In this document: in pieces, positions 1 through 11,048 of the stretch | Layout: each line of letters opens with the position of its first letter | Numbering within the stretch: the first letter of the stretch is position 1 | From: Edwardsiella piscicida | Lineage (GTDB): Bacteria > Pseudomonadota > Gammaproteobacteria > Enterobacterales > Enterobacteriaceae | DNA length: 64,000 bases | Direction of reading: 5' to 3' | NCBI RefSeq assembly: GCF_001896205.1 | Contig: NZ_MPNU01000001.1 | Location: forward strand, 3,513,107 to 3,577,106 | Translations under genes and position numbers: made by a program | The notes under the pieces: generated by a model | The model's input: only the letters and a program-made list of their open reading frames with translations | What the model was told of the DNA's origin: nothing | Databases searched by the model: none

Positions 1-1698
1 AAAGCGGAAGGTGGCCTGGCGCAGCGGCACATAGACCTGAAACTGACCGTCGTGATGCTGATAGGGGAACCGCTGCGGATCGCCGTCATACAGCAGCGTG
101 GCGTTCTCCACCGCGCCCCCCTCCAGCGCCCCGCTCAGGTAGTCCGTCAGCGCCGTTCCCATCAGCGGTTCAGGGAAATAGCGCCAGGCCTCGCGGGCGT
201 CCGTCAGGCGAATACCGGCCAGAATACTGAGCAGCGCCGGCCCCGCCGTCGGCTGATGGTAGCGGAAGCCGCCGTGGCTCCACAGGGCGCGCGCCTGCAC
301 ATCCATATCCTGTCCGCTCAGCGTCCACCCCTGCGCATCGCGGGTCACGTTGACCACGCCGCTGGCGCGCTGCACCAACAGCGGCGCCCGGAACATTGCG
401 GCGTAGGGCAGCGTGCTGTCTTTCAGGGTGAAACGCAGCCGAGCATCCTGCCCGCTGCCGCTCAGGGAGCCGCTGAAGCGATCGATGCCGGGCAGCAGCT
501 TCCAGGGCTGCCAGCTGACGTCGTGCCAATCGGCCAGCACCCGGCTGCGCTCGGGCTGCTGCAGCGGAATATCGACGCCTACCCGGCGGATGTACCCCTG
601 CGGCTGCAGGCGCTGCAGCGACTCCACCAGCGCCGGCGACAGGAAGCTCAGGGTCGGCAGCAGCGGCGTAATGCGCGCCAGCTGCAGATCGGTAGCCCGC
701 AGCCGCAGCGCTTCCTCCTGCACCGTCCCCTGCCGGGGCAGATAGAGCAGGCTCAGATGCCCCGCGGGCCACGGCTGCCCATCCGTCGCCAGATTGAGCC
801 GGGGGACATCCAGCTGCCACCCGCCGTCGCGACGCGTCGCCTGGAGCGTCAGATCGCGCACCGTCAGCCGGTGCGGCCGATCGTCGGCGCGCCATCCCGC
901 CTGTCCATCGCGCAGGCGGACCAGCGCCCCCGCCATCTCGCCGTTGCGGACGCTGAGCCAGGAGGCCAGGCTAAAATCGGCCGCGTTCAGTCCGGTATTG
1001 TGGTTGATCCAGCGGCTCAGCCAGGGGCGCAGGTCGATTTGGTCCGCCTGCAGGTAGATCTCCCCGTCGCTGAGCAGGCCGTTCTTATCGCGCAGATCCA
1101 TGCGCAGCTGCAGATTGCCGTGCTGCCCCTGCGGAGTGGAGAAGCTGACCTCTCCCTCTGCGCGGTGGCGATCCGGGCCGTTGAGCCAGGTCAGTTGGGA
1201 AACGGTCAGCTGCAGCGGAACGCCGGAGGGAGAGGGAAAGCGCAGACGGCTGTCGCGCAGGGTAAAGTGGTCAAACTGGCGCAGGAAGATATTGCTTAGC
1301 TCGTCGCGCTTCAGGCCGCCGTGGCCCTCTTCGCGCGCCAGCGGGCGATCGGTGCTGGCCTGCAGCTGATAAAACGTCAGATCGCGGAACTGCGGACGCG
1401 CGTGCAGCAGCGACTGCCAGACATCCAGCCCCAGCGTCATGCGCCGCACCTGCAGCTGCCCCTGCGCCCCCCGCAGGGCGATGTCGCGCGCCTCCAGCGT
1501 GGGGCCAAAGGATTGCCAGCTGGCGCTCAGCGCGCCGATGGTCAGCGGCGCGCCGATAAACTGGCCGAGGCGCGCCGCGATCTGCGGACGTACGCTGTCA
1601 ATGTGCGGCAGCAGTAAACGCAGCCCGCTCACCAGCAAAGCGACCAGCACTATCAGGGTCGCCAGCGTTGCCAGCAGGTAACCGGGCAGTCGCCTCAC
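1..1698 (-). CDS. yhdP: AsmA-family envelope phospholipid-transport protein YhdP, 5' part only
   Basis: The minus frame is open from a GTG at 1698 to the window edge, giving the first 566 residues of a protein normally about 1,270 long. An AGGAG ribosome site sits about 7 bases before the GTG. The start MRRLPGYLL leads into one N-terminal membrane anchor (about residues 7-30), followed by long beta-rich sequence with recognisable YhdP stretches such as LDVWQSLLH, FRDLTF, LRQFDHF and LAGI..TDAREAWRYFPE. The family forms periplasm-spanning bridges that carry phospholipid to the outer membrane, alongside TamB and YdbH. It lies 62 bases downstream of rng on the same strand, as in E. coli. The C-terminal part is outside the window, so integrity cannot be judged. 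Confidence 0.93.
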   Translation of the reverse strand, partial: MRRLPGYLLATLATLIVLVALLVSGLRLLLPHIDSVRPQIAARLGQFIGAPLTIGALSASWQSFGPTLEARDIALRGAQGQLQVRRMTLGLDVWQSLLHARPQFRDLTFYQLQASTDRPLAREEGHGGLKRDELSNIFLRQFDHFTLRDSRLRFPSPSGVPLQLTVSQLTWLNGPDRHRAEGEVSFSTPQGQHGNLQLRMDLRDKNGLLSDGEIYLQADQIDLRPWLSRWINHNTGLNAADFSLASWLSVRNGEMAGALVRLRDGQAGWRADDRPHRLTVRDLTLQATRRDGGWQLDVPRLNLATDGQPWPAGHLSLLYLPRQGTVQEEALRLRATDLQLARITPLLPTLSFLSPALVESLQRLQPQGYIRRVGVDIPLQQPERSRVLADWHDVSWQPWKLLPGIDRFSGSLSGSGQDARLRFTLKDSTLPYAAMFRAPLLVQRASGVVNVTRDAQGWTLSGQDMDVQARALWSHGGFRYHQPTAGPALLSILAGIRLTDAREAWRYFPEPLMGTALTDYLSGALEGGAVENATLLYDGDPQRFPYQHHDGQFQVYVPLRQATFRF

Positions 1699-1760
1699 GC
1701 CGTTCTCCTATCGTTCAAACATGACCCAGCGGATCGATCCCGTCCCCGGCGTCAACGCCG

Positions 1761-3230
1761 TTACATCATCACTACGTCGAACTGCTCCTGACTGTAGAGC
1801 GTCTCTATCTGTACTTTAACCTGTTTGCCGACAAACAGCTCGACCTCCGCCAGGGCGTGGGACTCTTCGCTCTTCAGCGCCTCGCCCACCGCCGGAGAGG
1901 CATACACCAGGAAGCGATCGCTGTCATAGGCATGGTGCACCCGCACGATCTCGCGCAGGATCTCGTAGCACACCGTCTCCACGGTTTTCACCGTGCCGCG
2001 GCCATGACAGGTTGGGCACTCGCCGCACAGCACGTGCTCGATGCTCTCACGGGTGCGCTTACGGGTCATCTCTACCAAGCCTAGCTGCGAAAAGCCATTG
2101 ATGCTGGTTTTTGCCCGATCCTTGCTGAGGGCCTGCTCCAGGGAGTGCAGCACCCGACGCCGGTGATCCTCGCAGCTCATGTCGATAAAGTCGATGATGA
2201 TGATGCCGCCCAGGTTACGCAGACGCAGCTGACGGGCAATGGCTTGGGTCGCCTCGACGTTGGTATTGAAGATGGTCTCATCCAGATTGCGGTGGCCGAC
2301 GAAGGCGCCGGTGTTAATGTCGATGGTGGTCATCGCCTCGGTCTGATCGATGATCAGATAGCCGCCCGACTTCAGCTCCACCCGGCGCTCCAGCGCCCGC
2401 TGGATCTCATTCTCCACGTCGTACATGTCAAAGATCGGCTGCTTACCGCTGTACAGCTCCAGGCAGGGGGTCATCTCCGGCATGTATTCGCTGGTGAAGT
2501 CCTGCAGCAGATCGTAGGTCAGGCGCGAATCCACCCGGATACGATCCAGCGAGGCCCCGGCAAAGTCGCGCAGCACCCGCTGCGCCAGCGCCAGCTCACC
2601 GTACAGCATGCACTTGGTCTTATTGCGCCGCTTGCGCTCCATCACCTTGATCCACAGGCGCTTGAGAAACGCGGCGTCCTGCGCCAGCTCCTCGTCGTCG
2701 GCCCCCTCCGCCGCCGTGCGGATAATAAAGCCGCCCAGCTCGTCGCAGTGCGGGGCGACGATCGCCTTCAGGCGCTCGCGCTCCGCCTCGCTGTCGATGC
2801 GCTGCGAGACCCCGACGTGGCTGGCGCCCGGCATAAACACCAGATAGCGCGACGGCAGGGTAATATCGGTGGTCAGCCGCGCCCCCTTGGTGCCCAGCGG
2901 ATCCTTCACCACCTGCACCATCAGATCCTGTCCCTGACGCACCAGCTCGGCGATATCGCGCACGTGAAAGTTCTTCTGCTCGTCACCGGCAACGCACTCG
3001 GTGTGCGGCATAATGTCGGAGGCGTGCAGAAACGCCGCCTTCTCCAGACCAATATCTACAAAGGCCGCCTGCATTCCGGGCAGAACCCGGCTCACGCGCC
3101 CTTTGTATATATTGCCGACGATGCCGCGCTTGGACTCGCGCTCAATATGGATCTCCTGCAGGATACCGCCATCGATATAGGCGACGCGCGTTTCCGATGG
3201 GGTAACGTTAACCAACAGTTCAGTTGTCAT
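1761..3230 (-). CDS. rng: Ribonuclease G
   Basis: Endoribonuclease of the RNase E/G family, acting on 16S rRNA 5' ends and some mRNAs in the cytoplasm. The 489 residues equal the E. coli length and align throughout. An S1 RNA-binding domain lies near the N-terminus ([22 protein letters not shown]). The metal-binding acidic residues occur in [13 protein letters not shown] and IIIIDFIDM, and the zinc-link cysteines in [12 protein letters not shown]. The ATG at 3230 follows AGGAGAGAGC. The 3' end of yhdE overlaps its start by 11 bases, so the two are probably translationally coupled in the order mreBCD-yhdE-rng-yhdP. Nothing unusual is seen. Confidence 0.98.
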   Translation of the reverse strand: MTTELLVNVTPSETRVAYIDGGILQEIHIERESKRGIVGNIYKGRVSRVLPGMQAAFVDIGLEKAAFLHASDIMPHTECVAGDEQKNFHVRDIAELVRQGQDLMVQVVKDPLGTKGARLTTDITLPSRYLVFMPGASHVGVSQRIDSEAERERLKAIVAPHCDELGGFIIRTAAEGADDEELAQDAAFLKRLWIKVMERKRRNKTKCMLYGELALAQRVLRDFAGASLDRIRVDSRLTYDLLQDFTSEYMPEMTPCLELYSGKQPIFDMYDVENEIQRALERRVELKSGGYLIIDQTEAMTTIDINTGAFVGHRNLDETIFNTNVEATQAIARQLRLRNLGGIIIIDFIDMSCEDHRRRVLHSLEQALSKDRAKTSINGFSQLGLVEMTRKRTRESIEHVLCGECPTCHGRGTVKTVETVCYEILREIVRVHHAYDSDRFLVYASPAVGEALKSEESHALAEVELFVGKQVKVQIETLYSQEQFDVVMM

Positions 3231-3813
3231 GCTCTCTCCTCACATCCCTTAACGCCATAAAGCGTGCCAGCAGCTCGCGGGTCTCCACCAGCGGCAGTCC
3301 CATCACCGCATGGTAGCTGCCGTTGATCGCGCGGACGAAACAGCCCCCTTTGCCCTGAATGCCGTAGGCGCCGGCCTTGTCCAGCGGCTCGCCGCTGGCC
3401 ACATAGTCGGCGATCTGCGCCTCGCTCAGGGTACAGAAGGTCACCTCGGTCGCCACGTGGCAGCTGAGGCAGCCTCGCCGATCGGCCAGGGTCAGCGCCG
3501 TGATCACCTGATGGCTGCGCCCGGACAGGCGCCGCAGCATCTGCGCCGCCTGCGCCGGATCCTGCGGCTTTTCCAACACCTCGCCGTCGAGCACCACGAT
3601 GGTATCCGCCCCCAGCACCGGGCGATCCTGCGCCGCGGCGGCCACGCCGGCCTGCGCCTTGTCGCGCGACAGACGACAGACATACGCCAGCGGCGCCTCG
3701 TTCGGGCGACGCTGCTCCTCCACGCTCAGCGTTAAACGCTCAAAGGGAATCGCCATCAGCGTCAGCAGTTCACGCCGACGCGGGGAGCCAGAGGCCAGAT
3801 AGATTTCACACAT
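3220..3813 (-). CDS. yhdE: Maf-like nucleoside triphosphate pyrophosphatase (dTTP/UTP type) YhdE
   Basis: House-cleaning pyrophosphatase that hydrolyses dTTP, UTP and modified pyrimidine triphosphates to monophosphates. The family signature [12 protein letters not shown] opens the protein. [29 protein letters not shown] and the [10 protein letters not shown] loop with [13 protein letters not shown] follow. I place the start at the ATG at 3813 ([10 protein letters not shown], 197 residues, the E. coli length). A longer in-frame extension to 3867 adds 18 Arg-rich residues that the family lacks. The gene sits 40 bases after mreD and overlaps rng by 11 bases, the standard mre-yhdE-rng arrangement. 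Confidence 0.95.
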   Translation of the reverse strand: MCEIYLASGSPRRRELLTLMAIPFERLTLSVEEQRRPNEAPLAYVCRLSRDKAQAGVAAAAQDRPVLGADTIVVLDGEVLEKPQDPAQAAQMLRRLSGRSHQVITALTLADRRGCLSCHVATEVTFCTLSEAQIADYVASGEPLDKAGAYGIQGKGGCFVRAINGSYHAVMGLPLVETRELLARFMALRDVRREHDN

Positions 3814-3853
3814 ACACTTTCGATAACCCTGTATTCTGCGCCGCCGCGCGCCG

Positions 3854-4342
3854 TTACTGCACGGCAAACTGGCGACGCACCTTACGCATCAGCAGGAACA
3901 GCCACGGCCATAGCAGCCCGTTCACTACACTACTCCAGAATACTTCCGGGCGGAATGCGGCGCTCGTGACCACAAACTCCCCCCAGAAAATCACGATGTC
4001 CATCGCCGCCGTCAGCACCATGACCATCAGGGCCTGCTGCCACAGCGCCATATTGCGCAGCAGCTGAAACTTAAAGGCCACCAGATAGGCCAGCAGACTA
4101 AAGGCCAGCGCGCGGATCCCCAGGGTTGACCCCAGGATCAGATCCCACCCCAGCCCCAGCAGAAAACCGGTGCCGACGTTCACCCGGTGCGGCAGCGCCA
4201 TGGTCCAGTAAATCAGAAACAGCGCCAGCCAGTTGGGGCGAAACATGGCGATATCATCCGGCCAGGGCATGATCTGCAGCACATAGGCCAGCAGGAAGAA
4301 CAGCCAGATAATCCAGCGTCCATGGCTACGGTATCCCGACAT
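3854..4342 (-). CDS. mreD: Rod shape-determining inner-membrane protein MreD
   Basis: Integral membrane component of the elongasome that positions lateral-wall peptidoglycan synthesis together with MreB, MreC, RodA and PBP2. The 162 residues match the E. coli length. About five hydrophobic segments are visible, with the conserved phrases [48 protein letters not shown] and [18 protein letters not shown]. The start codon overlaps the mreC stop (TGATG), so translation is coupled to mreC. Confidence 0.97.
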   Translation of the reverse strand: MSGYRSHGRWIIWLFFLLAYVLQIMPWPDDIAMFRPNWLALFLIYWTMALPHRVNVGTGFLLGLGWDLILGSTLGIRALAFSLLAYLVAFKFQLLRNMALWQQALMVMVLTAAMDIVIFWGEFVVTSAAFRPEVFWSSVVNGLLWPWLFLLMRKVRRQFAVQ

Positions 4343-5394
4343 CAGCGCACCTCCTGTTTACGGCCCTGCGGCGTCGCCGTGCCCGACGCGGTGGCCGGCT
4401 TCGCGTTTCCCGGCGCGGCGGGCGGCGTCGGCGCAGATCCGGCACCCGAGGCAGGAGGCGGCGCCGGCGGCCCCATCGCCGACGGCGGCGGTAGCACCTG
4501 CGGCATCATCTGCATCAGGCGCTCGTTGGCCACCCGCTGCACCGCATCCGGCGGCAGCGGCAGAGTGCCGTCGCGATCGCCGCTCCACAGCAGCAGCAGG
4601 TAGCGCAGACGCTGCAGACCGGCGGTCGGCCGCGCCTTGATCACCGTATAGGCTCGCTGGTTATCCACCTTCACCGACGAGACCACCGCCACCGGGTAGC
4701 CCTCTGGGAAACGGCCGCCCAGGCCGGAGGTCACCAGCACATCGCCGACGCGAATATCGGTGTTCGCCGGCAGGTGCTCCAGCTGCAGATCGTCGCTGCA
4801 GCCGTTGCCGGCGGCCAGCACGCGGATATCGTTGCGCAGCACCTGAATCGGCAGCGCGTGGGAGGCGTTGCAGATCAGCAGCACCCGGCTGGTCGCTTTA
4901 CCGACCGCCACCACCTGGCCGACCACGCCTTTGTCGCTGATCACCGGCTGGCCAAAGTAAACGCCGCTGCTGCTGCCCTTATCGATCACCACCTGATCGC
5001 TGTAGGGATCGGGCAGCGTAGAGATGACCTGGGTCACCATCTTGTGTTCATCCTGACGCAGCGGCGAACCCAACAGTTCGCGCAGGCGCGCGTTTTCCTG
5101 CTTCAATTGTCCCTGTAGCAGCAGATCGCTGTTTTTTAATAAGAGTTCTTGACGAAGCGCCCGGTTTTCCAGCTCCAGCCGATCGCGGGTGGCGAAGGTG
5201 TTAGAGAGGGTATCCAGGAACTGACGGGGACCGTTGGACAGATAATAGAACGGACTCACGGAGGTATCGAGGTAGGTGCGGATCTGCTGAAACATGCCCA
5301 AACGGCTGTCAGCCACCACCAGTCCTACCGCCGCCACCACCGCCAAAAAAAGTCGCAGTTGCAGGGAGGGGCCCCTGCTGAATATCGGCTTCAT
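4342..5394 (-). CDS. mreC: Rod shape-determining protein MreC
   Basis: Bitopic inner-membrane protein whose periplasmic part scaffolds the elongasome and activates PBP2. One transmembrane segment lies near residues 12-30 ([21 protein letters not shown]). A coiled coil follows (about 65-105: [20 protein letters not shown]), then the beta-rich MreC core ([62 protein letters not shown]). The C-terminal tail (about 305-350) is a Pro/Ala/Gly-rich low-complexity stretch ending in GRKQEVR and is probably disordered. At 350 residues it is slightly shorter than E. coli MreC (367), the difference lying in that tail. It sits 155 bases after mreB. Confidence 0.97.
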   Translation of the reverse strand: MKPIFSRGPSLQLRLFLAVVAAVGLVVADSRLGMFQQIRTYLDTSVSPFYYLSNGPRQFLDTLSNTFATRDRLELENRALRQELLLKNSDLLLQGQLKQENARLRELLGSPLRQDEHKMVTQVISTLPDPYSDQVVIDKGSSSGVYFGQPVISDKGVVGQVVAVGKATSRVLLICNASHALPIQVLRNDIRVLAAGNGCSDDLQLEHLPANTDIRVGDVLVTSGLGGRFPEGYPVAVVSSVKVDNQRAYTVIKARPTAGLQRLRYLLLLWSGDRDGTLPLPPDAVQRVANERLMQMMPQVLPPPSAMGPPAPPPASGAGSAPTPPAAPGNAKPATASGTATPQGRKQEVR

Positions 5395-5468
5395 AAAATT
5401 GCGTTATCCTCGACGTCGGCGCTGCGCCGCGCGCAGCCCCGTGCATGTAGCGATCGCGCGATACACGA

Positions 5469-5500
5469 ACACCGGACAGGGAGATCTCCCCGCCCGGTGT
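5469..5500 (-). other. Stem-loop in the mreB-mreC gap
   Basis: ACACCGG (5469-5475) pairs with CCGGTGT (5494-5500), enclosing a second small palindrome GGAGATCTCC. No U-run follows in the minus direction, so it looks like an mRNA processing or stabilising hairpin, or a leaky attenuator that lowers mreCD relative to mreB, rather than a full terminator. The functional reading is inference. Confidence 0.4.
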
Positions 5501-5549
5501 CCGGCATTCGTATCATCCCCGGCGGACGCCCGCGCCCGCCGCAGAGGGA

Positions 5550-7065
<1,516 letters not shown>

Positions 7066-8958
7066 CTAGAGAACCGGTCGTGATTTTGCAAAAAAATCCC
7101 CCTGCCCGCCGGCGATCCCTTTTTCTTTGAGAACTCGCCACTCCTCTTTGCTGCGCACCCCGGTGGCGAAGACCTGCGCGACGGTGCCCTCGCAGGCGCC
7201 GGTGATACTCTGCACAAACAGCTGGTTTTCGATACGCCGGTCAATATTGCGCACCAGCGCCGGATGCAGCTTCACCAGCGCCACCTGCAGCTGCTTGATA
7301 TAGGTGGTGCTGACGATACGCAGCCCGGCCTGAGAGACCACCACCTGACACTCCAGCCCGCGCAGCAGGCGCAGGATCGGGCCCAGCCGCGCCTGGTGGG
7401 CGCAGACGTCCGCCTCGCTCAGCTCGATCAGGATGCGTCGGCGCAGCGGGCGCTCACTCTGCAGCAGGGTGTCGCGCAGCCAGCGCTGAAAGCTACGCTG
7501 TAATAATGAGTCAACCGTCAGCGGAAAGGCCAGCCTTTGTCCCGGCAGGCGACGCAACAACGGAATAATCTGACTGACCATCTGACGATCGAAGCGCTCC
7601 GCCAGCCCCAGCTGCTGCACCAGCGGCATAAATTCGGCGCTGGGGATCGGCTGATTGCCGTCATAGATGTACGGCAGGATGTAATGGTGATGCACCCGCC
7701 CGTCCACCGTCACCGCGGGCTTGTGGAACAGCCGCGCCCCGCCGCGCGCCAGGGTCTGCTCCAGCAGGGTACGCCAGCGCACGCTGCCGCGCACCATCTC
7801 CGGCTGCGGAATCGGATCGACAAACCATCCGTTGCCGCCCTGCAGGGTCGCGCTGCGTGCCGCCTGCTCGGCGCGATCCATCACCGACTCCACCTGCTCG
7901 CCGGCGCGGTACAGGGTGATCCCGATATGCAGCACCTCATCGGCGATCACCCCCGGCGCCGAGGGGATGGCCGCCAGCGAGGCCAGCAGCTGGGCGGCGA
8001 AGCCCTCCGCCTCTTTCAGCGAGCGATGCGGCAGCAGCACGGCAAAGTTATTCTGAAAATAGTGGGCCAGCAGGCCAGAGGGGTAGCGCATGACATAGGT
8101 CGACAGCATATTGGTCAGCGCATAGCGAAACTCTTCGCGCTGGCGCCGCCCCGGCTGGCTGGCCAGCGCCTCCAGATCCGGCAGGCGCAGGATCATCACC
8201 ACGCCGTGGGCCCCCTCATCCTCCAGCAGGGTGGTCAGCTGATTATCGAAAAACAGGCGGTTGTTTAACCCGGTGCGCGAGTCCTGCGCGGCAAAAGCGC
8301 GGATCAGCGAGTCTATCCGGCTGCGCTCTTCGCGCGCATCGGACAGCTCGGCGAGCAGGCAGTCGAGCGCGCTGCTGGCGCTGGCGGGAAACTCGCCGAT
8401 GCCCCCCGCGCGCAGATCGCGATCGCCGGACAGAATGCGGCGCGCCCGGCGCTCCAGCCGCTCGATCCCCTGGGTCTGTCCACGCAGCCAGCGGTAGGCG
8501 AAAAACAGCATGATCACCATAACGCCAATGGAGAGCGAGAGCGGGAACATGCGCTCCAGCGAGTGGCTGTAGCTGGCCGTCGGCTCAATGTAGACCATCT
8601 TCAGACGATAGCCCGGGTGCTGCAGCAGCGGCGACTCGAAGCTGCGCAGGTTATCGTTGGTACGCCACGGGTTATACAGCGCGGGCAGGTGGTGGTAATA
8701 GACCTGGCGATCGTCGTGATACACCGACAGCTCAACGGCGCCGGCCGATCGCATCATCACCGGAAGCCAGCGCTTTACGCTGTCGCGGGACTCGGTCAAC
8801 AGCTGCTGGTCGATCATCGCCGTCAGGATATTAAGCTGGGTCTCCGCGCGCTGATGGGTCTGGCTGTAAAAGCTATAGGTGCTGCCCAGCAGCATCAGAA
8901 ACATCCCTAACGCAACCAGTAAGGTAATGAAGGCAAAGAATTTGGTTGTAATACGCAT
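7066..8958 (-). CDS. csrD: CsrD, degenerate GGDEF-EAL membrane regulator of CsrB/CsrC decay
   Basis: Membrane regulator that commits the small RNAs CsrB/CsrC to RNase E decay. It is 630 residues (E. coli 646). Two membrane segments lie near residues 5-30 and 138-157, flanking a periplasmic domain. A HAMP-like linker follows (LERRARRILSGDRDL), then a GGDEF-fold domain (about 220-375) and an EAL-fold domain (about 395-630). Both catalytic signatures are lost. The GGDEF position reads FQNNF (301-305) where E. coli has HRSDF, and the EAL position reads YIL (426-428) where E. coli has ELM. It should therefore neither make nor cut cyclic-di-GMP. It lies upstream of mreB on the same strand, as in E. 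coli. Confidence 0.94.
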   Translation of the reverse strand: MRITTKFFAFITLLVALGMFLMLLGSTYSFYSQTHQRAETQLNILTAMIDQQLLTESRDSVKRWLPVMMRSAGAVELSVYHDDRQVYYHHLPALYNPWRTNDNLRSFESPLLQHPGYRLKMVYIEPTASYSHSLERMFPLSLSIGVMVIMLFFAYRWLRGQTQGIERLERRARRILSGDRDLRAGGIGEFPASASSALDCLLAELSDAREERSRIDSLIRAFAAQDSRTGLNNRLFFDNQLTTLLEDEGAHGVVMILRLPDLEALASQPGRRQREEFRYALTNMLSTYVMRYPSGLLAHYFQNNFAVLLPHRSLKEAEGFAAQLLASLAAIPSAPGVIADEVLHIGITLYRAGEQVESVMDRAEQAARSATLQGGNGWFVDPIPQPEMVRGSVRWRTLLEQTLARGGARLFHKPAVTVDGRVHHHYILPYIYDGNQPIPSAEFMPLVQQLGLAERFDRQMVSQIIPLLRRLPGQRLAFPLTVDSLLQRSFQRWLRDTLLQSERPLRRRILIELSEADVCAHQARLGPILRLLRGLECQVVVSQAGLRIVSTTYIKQLQVALVKLHPALVRNIDRRIENQLFVQSITGACEGTVAQVFATGVRSKEEWRVLKEKGIAGGQGDFFAKSRPVL

Positions 8959-9294
8959 CCCTGACCCTGCCCATTCCGTTAAGCGTCATCGCCGTGAAAA
9001 TAAAGGCGCCCTCTACGCGCGCCGCCGCCCGGAGAGAGCGTCTGCCTCAATAGTAAACAATTCCGACGCCGACCATATCATCATTTATATAAATTATTTT
9101 TTCAGATCGAATTTTCCCCATTAATACAAACGACCCCAGAGGACGCGCAAAGTGTCGGATACGCCACAGTTTTGACATTTATCCGCCGGGCCCATCGCCA
9201 CCGCGCTTTACAGCGCCGGAGAGATTCACCAAAAATCCAGTTGAAATACAATGCGTTACATATAAACACAATGATTAACTGACAGGGATATATT
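8959..9294. other. Divergent csrD / hupE-like intergenic region
   Basis: About 336 bases with no gene. It must hold the divergent promoters. The part at 9060-9110 is AT-rich and is the best place for the csrD promoter. The sequence ACAGGGATATATT directly before 9295 supplies the ribosome site of the hupE-like gene. No operator was recognised. Confidence 0.5.
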
Positions 9295-9885
9295 ATGAAA
9301 AAATTATCTTTCGCCGGCAGCCTGCTGCTGTGCGCCGCGGCCCCAGCGCTGGCGCACACCGGCGCCGGAGCGACCCACGGCTTCTGGGCGGGCATCTACC
9401 ACCCGCTGTCCGGTCTCGATCACCTGCTGGCGATGCTGACGGTGGGGCTATGGGCCGCCCAGCGCGGCGGTAAGGCGCGCTGGCGGGTGCCCGCCGCCTT
9501 CGTTCTCACCATGATCGCCGGCGGTGCCCTGGCCCTGGTGACCGATCGGGTGCCCGGGCAGACCGTCGAATTCGGCATCACCGCCTCGGTGCTGGTGATG
9601 GGGCTGCTGGTCGCCGCCCGGGTACGCCTGCCCCTGCTGCCCAGTTGTCTGCTGGTCGGGCTGTTCGCCCTGTTCCACGGCTACGCCCACGGCATGGAGA
9701 TGCCGGCGGACGCCGGCGGGCTGAGCTACAGCCTGGGGTTTGCCCTGGTGACCGCCCTGCTGCACGGGGCCGGGCTGACGCTGGGGCTGCTGTTCGGGCG
9801 CATAGAGCGGCGCGGGGTACATTATCTGACGCCGCTCACCGGTGGGATGGTTGCCGTAGCGGGCGGAGCCCTATTCCTGTTATAG
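9295..9885 (+). CDS. HupE/UreJ-family membrane protein, probable nickel/cobalt permease
   Basis: A 196-residue protein with a signal peptide (about 1-21, ending ALAHT) and roughly six further hydrophobic segments. The family signature HPLSGLDHLLAM follows the mature N-terminus, and a second His-rich motif FHGYAHGMEMP lies mid-protein. Both are typical of HupE/UreJ. Members are linked to nickel or cobalt uptake and often sit with urease or NiFe-hydrogenase genes. No such enzyme gene occurs in this window, so the gene is an orphan here. A short ribosome site (AGGGATATATT) precedes the ATG, and acuI follows 69 bases later. Family assignment is firm; the transported metal is not shown. Confidence 0.85.
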   Translation: MKKLSFAGSLLLCAAAPALAHTGAGATHGFWAGIYHPLSGLDHLLAMLTVGLWAAQRGGKARWRVPAAFVLTMIAGGALALVTDRVPGQTVEFGITASVLVMGLLVAARVRLPLLPSCLLVGLFALFHGYAHGMEMPADAGGLSYSLGFALVTALLHGAGLTLGLLFGRIERRGVHYLTPLTGGMVAVAGGALFLL

Positions 9886-9954
9886 AATAGGCATCGCCGC
9901 CGCAGAAAGCAGAAACGCGTCGGCATTCAGCCACTCAATCAACAGGATCCCATC

Positions 9955-10932
9955 ATGAAAGCGCTGCTACTCGACAACCGTGACGGTCAGACCCATGCCC
10001 ACATTCAACAGCTGAACAGCGACGACCTGCCCGCCGGGGAGGTTCTGGTCGACGTCCACTGGTCCGGTCTTAACTATAAGGATGCGCTGGCCATCACCGG
10101 CAAGGGCAAGATCGTGCGCCAGTTTCCCATGGTGCCGGGTATCGATTTTGCCGGGGTCGTGAACCAGAGCACCGATGCGCGCTTTGTCCCCGGCCAAGCG
10201 GTATTGCTGACCGGCTGGGGCGTTGGGGAGCAGCACTGGGGCGGGCTGGCGCAGCAGGCGCGGGTCGCCGCCGACTGGCTGCTGCCGATGCCGCAGGGGC
10301 TGGACGGCCGCCGGGCGATGATTATCGGCACCGCCGGCCTGACCGCCATGCTGTGCGTGATGGCGCTGGAGGAGGGAGGCGTGACCCCTGAACAGGGCGA
10401 CGTGCTGGTCACCGGCGCCAGCGGCGGCGTCGGCAGCACCGCCGTCGCGCTGCTCAGCCGCCTGGGCTACCGGGTGACGGCCGTCAGCGGGCGGGAGGAG
10501 AACCACGACTATCTGCTGGCGCTCGGCGCGCAGCAGGTGCTGCCGCGGGCCGATTTCCAGACCCCGGCCCGTCCGCTGGAAAAACAGCGCTGGACCGGCG
10601 CCGTTGACACCGTCGGCGGCGAGGTGCTGGCCAAGACGCTGGCGCAGATGGACAGCAACGGCACGGTCGCCGCCTGCGGACTGGCGGGCGGCTTTACCCT
10701 GCCGACCACCGTCATGCCGTTCATTCTGCGCAACGTGCGGCTGCAGGGGGTGGACTCGGTCATGGCCTCCCCGGCCCGGCGCTCTCTGGCCTGGCAGCGC
10801 CTGGCCGAGCTGCTGCCGGCCGACTTCTACCGTCGCTGCGCCAACGAGATCACCCTGGAGCAGGCGATCCCGGCCGCGGCCGATCTGATGGCGAACCGCA
10901 TCACCGGCCGCACGCTGGTGCGCCTGCGCTAG
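9955..10932 (+). CDS. acuI: Acrylyl-CoA reductase (NADPH) AcuI/YhdH
   Basis: Medium-chain dehydrogenase/reductase of the zinc-free quinone-oxidoreductase type that reduces acrylyl-CoA to propionyl-CoA and so detoxifies acrylate. It is 325 residues. The GroES-like N-terminal domain includes HWSGLNYKDALAITGKGKI and GIDFAGVV. The nucleotide-binding loop is VTGASGGVGSTAVALL, and the C-terminal stretch CGLAGGFTLPTTVMPFILRN matches E. coli YhdH nearly word for word. The ATG at 9955 follows AACAGGATCC. It lies between the hupE-like gene and msrPQ, as in other enterobacteria where yhdH neighbours csrD and accB. A GC-rich inverted repeat follows the stop. Confidence 0.96.
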   Translation: MKALLLDNRDGQTHAHIQQLNSDDLPAGEVLVDVHWSGLNYKDALAITGKGKIVRQFPMVPGIDFAGVVNQSTDARFVPGQAVLLTGWGVGEQHWGGLAQQARVAADWLLPMPQGLDGRRAMIIGTAGLTAMLCVMALEEGGVTPEQGDVLVTGASGGVGSTAVALLSRLGYRVTAVSGREENHDYLLALGAQQVLPRADFQTPARPLEKQRWTGAVDTVGGEVLAKTLAQMDSNGTVAACGLAGGFTLPTTVMPFILRNVRLQGVDSVMASPARRSLAWQRLAELLPADFYRRCANEITLEQAIPAAADLMANRITGRTLVRLR

Positions 10933-11048
10933 CCCCACCGCGCGGCGGGGTGCACCCGCCGCCAAGTATAACAATTTTGTGATACTCGCCACCGCCGCGC
11001 CCTTTCCTGCCATGATGAATATAAGACCCATTATCAAGGAGTGCGACC

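Noticed and set aside
52..1299. Open plus-strand frame of 415 codons at the window start
   Set aside because: The opposite strand reads as YhdP with strong residue-level similarity. The plus frame is Arg/Gln/Pro-rich and has no family resemblance.
2145..3260. Open plus-strand frame of 371 codons opposite rng
   Set aside because: It is a shadow of rng codon usage, with low-complexity His/Leu/Gln composition and no recognisable family.
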